Shown here: piece by piece, positions 53,784-63,314 of the stretch
Position numbering within the stretch: position 1 is the stretch's first letter
Layout of the letters: each line of letters opens with the position of its first letter
Source of the DNA: Seminavis robusta
Lineage: Eukaryota; Bacillariophyta; Bacillariophyceae; Naviculales; Naviculaceae
Direction: 5' to 3'
Length of the DNA stretch: 64,000 nt
NCBI GenBank assembly: GCA_903772945.1
Contig: CAICTM010000109.1
Span: 54,609-118,608, forward strand
Made by a program: the position numbers and the translations under genes
Notes under the pieces: model-generated
What the model saw: the letters and a program-made list of their open reading frames with translations, nothing else
What the model was told of the DNA's origin: nothing
Database searches by the model: none

Positions 53784-55736
53784 ATGTGCAGGAACACAAA
53801 GATCAAGGAATCCTTTCCCTCAGTGGAAACCAAGCCTACAACGGCCCAGGAAAGCAAGCAAATCGCCCCCACTCACTCTGAATTCGAACGCAACACGAGC
53901 TATGACTGGTTGATCTTCTTGGCCCCTCTTCTCGGTTCCTTCTTTACCAATGTTTTCCCAATCTACGTCATCGGCATTGCTCGAATCTTTGTGAACAATG
54001 CAATATTGTCTCTTCATTATCAGTTCATCGACAAAGACAACTACCTCAACAAATGGAGTCAAAAGCAGATTCGCCGTGAAGGTGAAGATTACATGACCGG
54101 TGTCTTGCTGCACATGTGGACGCAAGTCGCTTTGCAGATTATCTTCCCTGGCATGTTCTTCACCCCTAACTCTGAGCTAGCTGCTTGCTTGTGGCGCACT
54201 TTCCTCAGTCATGTTTTCATGGTGGAACCGATTTACTACTTTGCTCACCGGTGGTTGCACGTTCCCGAAGTCATGAAAAGGATGCATGGATTCCATCACT
54301 TGTCCATTGTCCCCATGCCTACTACCGGATTGGTTCAGAACTTTGAAGAACACTTTATCTACATTGCCACCTTTGGACCCGCCTTTCTTGCACCTTTCCT
54401 ACTCTTTGGCTGTCAGCACTGGATGGCCATCGGAGCGTACTTGGTGGCATTCGACATTTGCAACGCTTACGGGCACACACACATCAAAATCCGCTCCTGG
54501 ATCTTTGAAAGCAAGTACTCTCCAATGCACTATCTGTTCTACACCCCCGAGTTCCATCTTGGACACCACGCCTACTTCAACGCCAACTACTGTCTGTTCA
54601 TGCCAATCTGGGATTACATGCTCGGGACGGCCCGATCATACAAGAAGAAGGAGGTCCAGTTGCTCCCTGCAAAGCAACAGAATTTCGTGTTCATTGGCCA
54701 CAACGGCGGTCTCGGACACATCCTGACTATCCCTGAATTCTGCTTCTACAATGTCTACGACAAGTACAGGACTACTGGTTTGCCCCTCAAGCTTGAATTC
54801 TTCATCATGCACATCCTTTGTCATATGACAAGGCTCTTCATGGACTTCTACTACTGCACTCGTTACTGCGTGGCGAATGAGTACATTGGTCGTATCATCT
54901 GTCTTACCAGATCTCCCTGGGACTATTTCTCCCCCAAGTCCTACAATGCCGTGAACAAGGAGATCATTGAGCTAATGCGCAAGGAGCACAAGAACTGCGG
55001 AACCAGATACTTTGGTCTCGGAAACCTGAACAAGATGAAGCAGCTCAACGACGGTGGAGTGGAGATTGCCAAGATGATTAAAGAAGATCCCTACCTGTCG
55101 GATAAGAATATCAGAGTTTGGACCGGTGATACCATGACTGTGGCATCTATCTACCACCAGATCGCGGACATTCCCAAGCTAGACAAGTTCTTCTTCATTG
55201 GAGCCGGTGGAAAGGTCGGCACTGCCGTCTGCAAACTGTTGACACGATCACACCCCAACTTGAAGATCAGGATCTTCTCCAAGAACCCAGGCATGGAGCA
55301 TCCCAACATCAGCTACACCACGGACTTGAGCGAGATGGCTCAATACAAGGTAGTGATGGTTGGCAAGATGTTGTCTGGTGAAATGTATAGCAAGGCCTTG
55401 TCGAAGTTGGAGTCAGTGGAGACCCGTTATTTCTTGGATTACACCGTTCCCTCCCTTCCCATTGCTGCCCTGGAGGTGAGACCGGAAGACGTCCAACACG
55501 TCCGGGTTGGTCTGCTCAAGACATACTCCAACAACCCTTTCTTGAAGGGTTCCTATGACACCTGCATGGGCCATGACGAGAATCACATCGTGCCCTGCCA
55601 TTTTGGTTGCCTGTTGAACACGGTGCAAGCTCGTGAAACCAACGAAGTGGGCGAAGTTGACTTGAATGATGTTGAGCGGCTTTGGAAGCTGACCGTAGCC
55701 CGCGGATTCGAGAACATTTCGTTTGACTACAAATGA
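53784..55736 (+). CDS. CER1/CER3-like aldehyde decarbonylase family protein (650 aa)
   Basis: Integral membrane di-iron protein of the fatty-acid hydroxylase superfamily fused to a WAX2-type C-terminal domain, the architecture of plant CER1/CER3, which make very-long-chain alkanes. The three His boxes are intact: HRWLH (155-159), HGFHH (168-172) and HLGHH (258-262). Hydrophobic spans lie at ~42-75, ~108-150 and ~190-225. The C-terminal domain (~430-650) contains FFIGAGGKVGTAVCKLL (from ~470), a Rossmann-like nucleotide loop, and HIVPCHFGC, as in the plant WAX2 domain. Family length is ~620-640. The protein is ER-associated in plants; no N-terminal signal peptide is seen. The 58 residues before the first span are extra. 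Single exon. Confidence 0.9.
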   Translation: MCRNTKIKESFPSVETKPTTAQESKQIAPTHSEFERNTSYDWLIFLAPLLGSFFTNVFPIYVIGIARIFVNNAILSLHYQFIDKDNYLNKWSQKQIRREGEDYMTGVLLHMWTQVALQIIFPGMFFTPNSELAACLWRTFLSHVFMVEPIYYFAHRWLHVPEVMKRMHGFHHLSIVPMPTTGLVQNFEEHFIYIATFGPAFLAPFLLFGCQHWMAIGAYLVAFDICNAYGHTHIKIRSWIFESKYSPMHYLFYTPEFHLGHHAYFNANYCLFMPIWDYMLGTARSYKKKEVQLLPAKQQNFVFIGHNGGLGHILTIPEFCFYNVYDKYRTTGLPLKLEFFIMHILCHMTRLFMDFYYCTRYCVANEYIGRIICLTRSPWDYFSPKSYNAVNKEIIELMRKEHKNCGTRYFGLGNLNKMKQLNDGGVEIAKMIKEDPYLSDKNIRVWTGDTMTVASIYHQIADIPKLDKFFFIGAGGKVGTAVCKLLTRSHPNLKIRIFSKNPGMEHPNISYTTDLSEMAQYKVVMVGKMLSGEMYSKALSKLESVETRYFLDYTVPSLPIAALEVRPEDVQHVRVGLLKTYSNNPFLKGSYDTCMGHDENHIVPCHFGCLLNTVQARETNEVGEVDLNDVERLWKLTVARGFENISFDYK

Positions 55737-56113
55737 GTCCATGCATGCACCACCACATGAAGATGGCGTTGGGCCATCATCAAAATATTTCCCCTGTATA
55801 TAGAATACCGCCACAGTGAAGATATCCATTCAAAGCCAACGTGATGATACTTCATTGCTAATAATATGTGTTTAAGTCACAAAGTTACATCACAAATCAC
55901 TCGACAGTAGCTAATATTGTGAACAAATCGTTGCTACCGATAGCGGTAGAGAATCACTCGAGCAAGCGAAGAGCTACCGGTAGCAGGCTAAAGTTGGCCA
56001 AACCTTCAGATGTACGATGGACGCCGAAAATTGATGCTGACTCAATGGTTATAATCGGCACAAATCTCTATCTGGTTTCTCTATCTAATGCAGGACACTT
56101 GCTTTTCATCAAG
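55737..56113. other. Intergenic between convergent genes
   Basis: A 377-base gap holding two 3' UTRs, with GCTACCGGTAGCAGG near 55974. Nothing else seen. Confidence 0.4.
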
Positions 56114-57932
56114 CTAGCAACGTGTTATGCAACCTCTTGGTATCAATCTAGACTGTTCCCTGTCCGTTCTGCCTCTGGCTCTGCCTTGCGTTTTGTCCCC
56201 CCCCAGCGGAATCATGGCCAGGAAGCTTCCAAAATATACCATCCACTGGGCCCCGGAAACTCCGAGCTCGCTCAACAGAAACGCGCGAGCAAACCAACAT
56301 GCCGCGACCACGCCCATGTAGCGGTGGTACCAGAGATAAAGATAGTTGGCTTCGTTCTCATCGACCGGAGTGAAGTAGTTCAATAGGACTATCAACATGG
56401 AGACGGCAATACTGACCACAAAGTAGAAGGAGGGATCGTCGTGTTCCACCCAGTACTCCAAACTCAGTGGATAGTACGTCAGGAACAGCACCATAAAGCT
56501 CACGCACCATACCTGCGCCAAATTGAAGTTATCGGGTGAAAACTTCATGAAATGTCGCAAATTGACAAATATCACCATGACATGAAGGTAGCAGTAGATG
56601 GACAGCAGCAGGGGCCTTGGGTCTTCATCAGCTTCTGTGGCTTGTCTCCAACTGAATCTAAAGACCAAAAAGGTGACGGCAAGCGAAGTCATGGAATTGA
56701 AAAAGTTGACGAATCGTCCCGCTTCAAAGGAGGAAAATGCTTGGGGAGATTTGGCGTCGAGGTAGGCCTCGTGCAGAAACTCCTTCCAAGATTGTTGCTC
56801 TGGTTTTTGGGGCGATAGTGCTTCTTCTTCTGTCTCTTCCTCTTGCGTTGGATCGCTGGCTTTGGTGTTTGGGTTTCGTCGTTCCCCTCCTAAAGGGCAG
56901 AGTCCCAAGGAAGGGAGCCACAATGACCATTCGTGCAGCGGGGGTATCAAATCCGCCCTTAATGTCCAGTATCATGGCAATGCCGTAAAAGGTGAGCATG
57001 AGTAGGGGACACACTCGGTGATGCAGAACATAAAGATTGTTGCACTTGTCGCTTTGGAGCGGTGAATTGTAATTGAGCAACGTCATGCAGACAATGAGGT
57101 AGACGTTGATGACAAAGTACATACTCCGTTCGTCTCCTTCAAGCCAAGCATCCAAGCTGACCGGATAGTAGGTGATTCCCAAACAGAACAGCGCCAAGAG
57201 CCAGAATTGAAGGATAGAGAAATTCTTCATGTCCGTGTACTTGAGAAAATGCAGGACATTGATCCAGTATACCATAATGTGAAAGAAACAGAGGCCAGCT
57301 ACCAGCAAGGGCTCTCGGTCCGTGGAAAAATCGACCACGCCTTGGAAGCCCAGCTTAATGGCGAGAAACACGGTCGAGAGCGCAATAATTTCATGACCAT
57401 AGTCCAGAACATGCCCTCCATCGTAGGGAGAAAAGACATTGCCTTGCCGCAAATCTTGCCATGCTAATGGGAACAAGGAACAGCAATAGTCCTTTGGTGG
57501 GGGTGCTTCTGCCTCATCTTCCAACTCGCTCATTATGATCGAATCCATCTCTTGACTGGGGCGACTAGGTTGCAAAGACAAGCTAACCGAGAGTCGATGG
57601 AAGTGCTTTTGTGCCAGGCTTTGTCGTATTTGGCGATTGCTGCCGTGGCCTAGTTCGGTGGATCTGGGTGGTGGATCACTCTCTGCATCCACTCGTATTC
57701 TTTCGAGTTGGTCATCATTATCTTCATTATCCTCGTGCCCTGGAATGCCGTTGCTCTGCTCTATTACGGATTCTTGTCGAGTGTGTTGCGTGTGTGATTC
57801 TTCTTGTGGGGTAGCGTAATGTTGCTCCCCGCTCGAGTCGCTGGTAGCTTCCTGATGCAGATCATCGCTCCCCATGTCTTCTGGCTGGACAGATTTCAAG
57901 GATCCTCGCTCTACATCCAGAGTGGGTGTCAT
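56114..57932 (-). CDS. Multi-pass membrane protein with duplicated domain, one-base frameshift
   Basis: Two open frames on the minus strand (57932-56724 and 56950-56114) encode two homologous membrane domains. Repeat 1 (~165-345) has FFHIMVYWINVLHFLKY, LGITYYPVSLDAWLEGDERSMYF, LLNYNSPLQSDKCNNLYVLHHR; repeat 2 has YLHVMVIFVNLRHFMKF, FLTYYPLSLEYWVEHDDPSFYF, LLNYFTPVDENEANYLYLWYHR. Repeat 2 ends FLAMIPLGGDK, and repeat 1 ends FLGTLP in frame 1 and LGGER in frame 2, with one base (56894) between them in CCC TTT AGG. Reading with a +1 shift there gives one 605-residue protein in two halves. No intron can be one base, so this is a sequencing error, a recent mutation or +1 frameshifting. The N-terminal 150 residues are soluble and acidic. 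Function unknown. Confidence 0.75.
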
Positions 57933-58703
57933 CTTGCTCTGTTGACAATTGAAGCAAAGAGGAATGAAGGGTTCGCACGGAGCATTATCTCATGTCACGG
58001 TACATGTAGTAGGCGTTGTTTGGGTTGCAGCGAAGTTCAAAGGACTGCTCTAAAAGGGCTCTACCGGTACCGGTACCGGTACATCGTCCTCTCCCGTAAA
58101 CGCACCGTTGCGGCCGCGCCGGAAGGTTGGTCTCGAATCGTCACTCACTCGAGACTCGACTCGAATTCCGACTCCACTCGCGACTCAACTCGACTGAGGA
58201 CTCTATGGCACCCAGGTGCCACGTAGCGAGCAATCCCAGATGCCCGGCGCGCTAATTATTTCGCACAGATTTTGGCCCGAAGATTTGAGCTAGCTAAGCG
58301 TGACCGTTGCTAATTCAAAAACAGTCAACTCGAAACAGCAAGGGCAGGGTTAGCACCGCAAGAGTATGTAGATGCTGACACCGCCCGAGCTGGTTCGAGT
58401 TGACTTTTTTTGACAGAGCTAGGTTACATCTTAGCAAGGGTATTTGTGAGCACCTTCACCGAGGAACTCGAACACTAAAGCACGGAGAAAATGTGCTATT
58501 TTCTATAAAGACTTAGAGGTTGTCGTATCATGACATCATGAGATTGAAACGCTCACATTTTCTTGACTGTCGAAACACATTGGCACTGAAAGGATCGAAA
58601 CGGACGGATGCAGGGGGTATGCTCGTGTTTCGATCTGTTGTTGTGCGCAAGGATGTAATGAAAACCAATACTAGTAGCTGGATAATAGAAATAAACAGTG
58701 GCA
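57933..58703. other. Intergenic between divergent frames
   Basis: About 770 bases. Contains the hexamer run CCGGTACCGGTACCGGTAC near 58061 and a short direct repeat of ACTCGACTCG-type words at 58,141-58,195. The far end of the transposon should lie here or further left, but I could not define inverted ends. Confidence 0.45.
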
Positions 58704-59298
58704 ATGGCATCTTCTCTTTCATCTCTATCTTCCAGCAGCGGCAGCTCTAGAAGGAGTAGTCGCTTGAAGAGGGGCAATGGCGCAGTTGTCGAGAAGGTCC
58801 CACCACCGAAATCCATTCGACGGATCAAATATTGCACAGAATGGCCACTCGAACGAAACCTGATGTGCAGTTGTTGTGTTTTCTATGTTGACGCATCTGA
58901 TACCAGCAAGAAGGGCCTTCGCCATGACACTCATGGAGGGGACAAGTTCCTTTGTAAGAAGCCATGGACAATCAAACCTGCTGATGAGGAGTACGTTCCT
59001 GAGAAGTTCAACATGACCGTGGATTGGATCCACGATGTGAATGAATACTTGTCCTCGCATTTCATCATGAATGGTAGCCGCTTGCATGAAACACCATCGT
59101 CCACATCGCATTCAGCCACGAAGACAGCAGTGGAGAGCTTGCGAAATGAAACCACGCCAGAAAGTTATGTGGCTTTGGAAGAAGATCTTCACGCGAAAAC
59201 CCAAGATAATCGAAAACGAAAGAAGGAAAAAGATGAGATCCAGGTTGGCGAGATGACAGTCAGCAGTCAAGGAAGTTCTTTTTCGATCTCGGATGTCC

Positions 59299-59314
59299 CA
59301 CACACACACACACA
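59299..59314. repeat. (CA)8 microsatellite at the transposase frameshift
   Basis: Eight CA units in coding sequence. The upstream frame reads Thr-His repeats through it and stops ten bases later; the downstream frame also reads Thr-His through it and stays open for ~800 codons. Confidence 0.95.
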
Positions 59315-59362
59315 GTTGTACTGAAGTGCCAACTTGAACGTCTGAAGAATGTCGACAACCAA

Positions 59363-61729
59363 ATGAAACTTCTCCATAAGGGGTTCAGCCATAAACTTTT
59401 CAGTGGTGGATCTCCTTTGATGCGATCGCTCATTGGGGTAGCACTCGCCAGCTGTCCAGCATTGCCTTTGTCCCAGGCAGGTGTCATCATACCAATTATT
59501 GTTGCCGCTTTCTTGGTTGATGTTGGTCTTCTGTGCAAGACAAATCTTGATACCTTCTCAAGATCGTTCCCTTCAGAGTCATACCTACGCGACTTGATGT
59601 ACACTATGGCCGCTGAAAATACCCACCAGTTGTGCAACAAGTTGAAGGGAAAAGTTGTCTTTCTCTCCTGCGACAAAGGTAATAAGAAGAATGTCGGACA
59701 CTTTGTCAAGATCTTGTCTTGGTATGACATTGAGAATAAGCGAGTAGTCAAAAGACTGTTGGATATTGATGCAAGCGAAGGAACAACTGAGCAATGTGCA
59801 AAGGCGATCGAGGTGTCCTTGAAGAAAGTTGGTTCGCCCAAGCTTAAAGGTCAAACGACTGATAGTGGAGGAGGCGGTGTGTTGGACGGATTGGCTACAA
59901 GTCTCCAGGCAAGAAACCAATGTCATCACCCGTACTGGATTGCGTCATGTTCTCTGCACTGTTTACAGCTTACTATTGCGCCTGGTGCTAAGACATACTT
60001 TGGCGAGGGTGGTTTGGAAAAGAAGAATGTCATGCAATTGATTCATGCAGTCTATTATCTACAAGACAGTATGGACATGGATGTATGGAGGACACATGTT
60101 AATCAGTCGATTGAGTTTATGGAAGGCTACTTGGATACCCCCTACATCGGACAAACAGCAGCTGATGTTGCATTTGCCGAGAAGTGGGAGAAGGTCAAGA
60201 CGTTTGCCATCTTCCAAAAGCTAGATGCCGATACAAAGAAGAAGCTTCACCTGAAGATACAGGCACCGGTTCTTACAAGATGGTGGAGTGTGGGAGATTG
60301 CAGCCGTACTGTCCTTGCCGCTTACCTCCTTCTGCTGCGACTGTGTCAGACTGTCATCAATGTGGATGGATCGAACAAGTCTGGAAAGACCGCCTCTGGT
60401 CTCCAGCCCTTGTTGTGTGAGCAAGAACTCTTTTCAGATCTGAACCTGTTGGTTGACTATCACACTGGGTTCCTCTGCCCTCACTTCAAATGGATGCAGG
60501 AATGTGATGACCTCTCTCATATTGTTGGATTCCAGACACACAGTATGGTTGGGCGCTACTATCTCATGGCAGAAGACTTGAGCGAAATAAAACAGAAGTG
60601 GAACACAACTTATGCATCCTTCCAAGGTTTCCGTGCCTCCTTGACACGCATGGATGCAAGTCAGAAGGCGCATCAGGAAAAGAAAGCGGTTCTATTTATT
60701 GACATGGCTATCAAGCAGGCGAAGAAACACTTTAGGCGGTCATGCACTCAGAACTTGTTTCCAGCCGGACTACTGTCAGAAGAACCACTGGCACAATGTG
60801 TTGCCACTGTCCTATTGAAGCGACAAGATCCCCCACCATTCCATGCTCCCCTATTTCAGTCGGATGTCCATGACCGGACGTTTGACATGGCAAAGTTCTA
60901 TTCTTTTGTCAAGGAAGAAGTGTCGCTTGCCAACACAGAAGAAGCTGTCTACTCTCCATTGGCGGTACATGCAGCTGACTTGCTTTTGGGTGGATTGGAC
61001 TATCGCGACGAGGACAACATGGAGAACGCCTTCAAACAGTACTTGCTAACGTCTTATCTACCTCTTGCACACCAGACACACTTTGTGGAAGCGGCAGTCA
61101 AGGAAGCAAAGAATGTCTCCAGCACTGACAGAGCTGAGCCACTGCGTACTGCCTATGCAATAAACAGAGACGCAAACGTCCATTCTATTGGCAAATTGAG
61201 AGAGCTTGGGAGTACCGATCGTGCACGCAAACTGATGAAAAGTGCAGAAGATCATTGTGCCCGTATCAAGGAAGACACTTTGGAACCTGCCATGTACAAG
61301 AATGTCATACAAGCTATCGAAAGGTCTATCCGACAGGACCATTTCATGCATGACCGAGTAGCATCCCTGAAGAATGATGTCGTGGAAAAAGCAAACAGGA
61401 ATAGAAAGGAGAATGAGCGGCAGAAAAACACGGGCGTCCACAGCACTGTTGCGATGTTGAACTGCGTCGAGTACTCCAAACTCAGAAAGAAAGACCACGC
61501 AGAAGACCTTCTCATCGAGCTTCAAGCAAGAGTACCAATGCAAGAGGTGGATGCAATCAAGGCCATGAACTTCACTGACAGAAGAAAGAGACTAAAACAG
61601 GAGGAGACAATGAGAGTCAGGAAACTGGTCGCGAACTTGCCTGAGAATGAGCAAAAGGCAAAGATTGAGATAGCACAAAAGGGCTTCCAAAAACAGTCTG
61701 CTGCTCCTTTTGACACCATGGCGGCATAG
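59363..61729 (+). CDS. hAT-like RNase-H-fold transposase, catalytic part (788 aa)
   Basis: Cut-and-paste transposase candidate. Visible elements in order: FLSCDKGNKKNVGHFV with a first Asp, GQTTDSGGGGVLDGL with a second Asp, and CSLHCLQLTIAPGAKTY, a C..H motif as in hAT transposases, after which comes a long helical region with LTRWWSVGDCSR and RYYLMAEDLSEIKQKW. The ATG at 59363 is internal to a longer frame that is open upstream through a CA repeat. The C-terminus is charged and coiled, without an obvious hATC dimerisation domain, so the superfamily assignment is tentative. Codon use looks normal and no internal stop occurs over 788 codons, so the element may be recent. Confidence 0.65.
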   Translation: MKLLHKGFSHKLFSGGSPLMRSLIGVALASCPALPLSQAGVIIPIIVAAFLVDVGLLCKTNLDTFSRSFPSESYLRDLMYTMAAENTHQLCNKLKGKVVFLSCDKGNKKNVGHFVKILSWYDIENKRVVKRLLDIDASEGTTEQCAKAIEVSLKKVGSPKLKGQTTDSGGGGVLDGLATSLQARNQCHHPYWIASCSLHCLQLTIAPGAKTYFGEGGLEKKNVMQLIHAVYYLQDSMDMDVWRTHVNQSIEFMEGYLDTPYIGQTAADVAFAEKWEKVKTFAIFQKLDADTKKKLHLKIQAPVLTRWWSVGDCSRTVLAAYLLLLRLCQTVINVDGSNKSGKTASGLQPLLCEQELFSDLNLLVDYHTGFLCPHFKWMQECDDLSHIVGFQTHSMVGRYYLMAEDLSEIKQKWNTTYASFQGFRASLTRMDASQKAHQEKKAVLFIDMAIKQAKKHFRRSCTQNLFPAGLLSEEPLAQCVATVLLKRQDPPPFHAPLFQSDVHDRTFDMAKFYSFVKEEVSLANTEEAVYSPLAVHAADLLLGGLDYRDEDNMENAFKQYLLTSYLPLAHQTHFVEAAVKEAKNVSSTDRAEPLRTAYAINRDANVHSIGKLRELGSTDRARKLMKSAEDHCARIKEDTLEPAMYKNVIQAIERSIRQDHFMHDRVASLKNDVVEKANRNRKENERQKNTGVHSTVAMLNCVEYSKLRKKDHAEDLLIELQARVPMQEVDAIKAMNFTDRRKRLKQEETMRVRKLVANLPENEQKAKIEIAQKGFQKQSAAPFDTMAA

Positions 61730-62337
61730 GATCCCCTCCGGTGATACCCAAAGGATGTTTCCATCCAATCTCTTATGGGGCGGAGCCAAGGTGTCAACCA
61801 CAACAGCAGGATTTCCTCTTTTTTGGTGAGCGACAACAACCTCATTCTGCTGTTTGTACTGCTTCTTTCTCTTGATTTCACTGCTAACACCTTTAATGTT
61901 TTTCAGGGCGTTTGTCAGTAAGTGGGTATAGAAGGGATACCCAGGTCCTCAGCACCTCTGGGGTAACATGATAATAGCGCTCTGTTGCCATCTTTACTGC
62001 CATGGCATGGTCCATGCTTTATTTGGAAGTGTGTTGACTGGTGGTTGGTTGCCGTTGTTTCTTTTTTGGCCAGAGAACAGTGACGTCAGGTGTACCAGGC
62101 CTACACAGGGTTGGCGTAGCCGGTTTCTGAGTACCAGAAAAAAGCTGTTTCTACGTGAGCTGGGTGCCATAGACTCGACTCGGCTGGAAAAAGTGGTCTC
62201 CCCTCCGCAACAGCACGAGCGCTCCGCAAGTCCGCATGCAGCTCCGGCAAGAAAGACCATCCAAGCGTCCAAGAGCAGCAGCAGACAACACTGACCAAGG
62301 GTCTACTAGCTATCATCCAGACTACTCTGAGAGACCC
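61730..62337. other. Intergenic region after the transposase
   Basis: About 600 bases with TGACGTCA at 62081-62088. A donor-like GGTGAGCG (near 61,825) and an acceptor-like TTTTTCAG (near 61,906) could mark a 3' intron, but no further coding frame follows. No gene seen. Confidence 0.35.
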
Positions 62338-63314
62338 AGGAAGTGGGTTGTTGGGTAGTATAGAGCATGAAATCGGTGCTCATCAGTGGCTCAGTCTCAT
62401 CTCATCACCTGTTGTTTTCCATCTGGCAGAAGCTGTCATCCCAATTTGGAGGTGGAAAAATGGAATGTCACCATGATGAGCTCACTTTTTTGTTCAACCG
62501 GATTGCTAGAGTTGCATACCCAACCGAACAAGGAAGATTTACGATTGTTGTTACGCTTCGGCAAGTTCAACCCCCCTACTTTCAAGTACCTTTCTATCAA
62601 TCTTCTATTCAATACCTATCAATTGCAAAATGAAGTTCTCTTCTTCTATCATCAAGCTGATCTCGTGGTCATGGACCACCGACAACAACACCAGCAACTT
62701 CAAGAAGAACCCCCTTTTTCCAGGTCGCCAAGGAGATGACGGGCAACAACAACAACAAGGACGTTCTTGTCGCAGAGGAAGTCCCAACATTCCAACTGGA
62801 TGAGTTGGACAAGTCGGTCGTTGAGACCGCGGCACTGTTGCACGGAGAGCATCCTGATGTGGAATTCCAGCAGCACGGTAACTACCTAGGTGCCTACGAC
62901 CTTTCCCTGGTTCCTTTGGATCAGCATGGTCACTACGGATACGACAAATACAACCAGCACCGGCCCAAGGGCTGTCACATCAAACCCAGTCAATCAGCCA
63001 ACGCTCGCTGGAAGACCCATTACGGTCAAGACACCGAACCTAGCAATGGAAACCGTTTATCCTTTGCTCCCGTCAACACTGTATTGGGGTACTCTTCTGA
63101 TGAGAGTGAACAAGAGGAAAACAGCCGTGTCTATCGAGCCATGAACCAACATGTGCCACAAGCCCGATATGAATTCTGGCATGAAGCCCAACAACAATTC
63201 CTTTCCGTCGGCACACCCTCACCCCACGAACGAGTCTTGGATCTTGTGCAGTTGATTCAAGAGTACGGATACCAACAAGTGACCAAATGGATCACCAACA
63301 ACCAATGGTTCTGA
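62338..63314 (+). pseudogene. Truncated, frameshifted inverted copy of the 585-aa gene
   Basis: Inverted relative to the copy at 269-2026. The match begins with ~294 bases of upstream DNA and continues from the ATG at 62632. One extra A in AAGAAGAACCCCC (copy 1 has AAGAAGACCCCC) shifts the frame after ~25 codons. A downstream ATG at 62736 reopens the original frame for 192 codons, in which I count 14 differences from copy 1 (~93% identity), and it ends at a stop right after NNQWF where copy 1 continues with QSDKAYL. The basic C-terminal ~350 residues are absent. Transcription is possible, as the upstream region is kept. Confidence 0.75.

Larger units (their letters stand above)
58704..61729 (+). 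mobile_element. DNA transposon coding region, transposase frameshifted at a CA repeat
   Basis: One transposase appears split into two frames. Frame A (58704-59324) gives ~206 residues with a Cys/His-rich part (MCSCCVFY...HDTHGGDKFLC) that may be a DNA-binding zinc element. Frame B is open from inside the CA repeat and continues KCQLERLKNVDNQMKLL into the catalytic part to 61729. The switch happens at (CA)8, 59299-59314; adding or losing dinucleotide units there changes the frame exactly as observed. Terminal inverted repeats and target duplication were not found by eye. Confidence 0.65.

Noticed and set aside
58320-58410. Possible tRNA-like segment around GAGCTGGTTCGAGTTGAC followed by a T run
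   Set aside because: Resembles a B box with a pol III terminator, but no A box or cloverleaf could be drawn.
59290-59316. Tiny GT-AG intron across the CA repeat
   Set aside because: The candidate is 21 bases, too short to splice, and a multiple of three, so it would not correct the frame.
58200-62330. Terminal inverted repeats of the transposon
   Set aside because: Short palindromes such as GGGTAT...ATACCC near 61,925 exist, but no matched pair with target duplication was found by eye.
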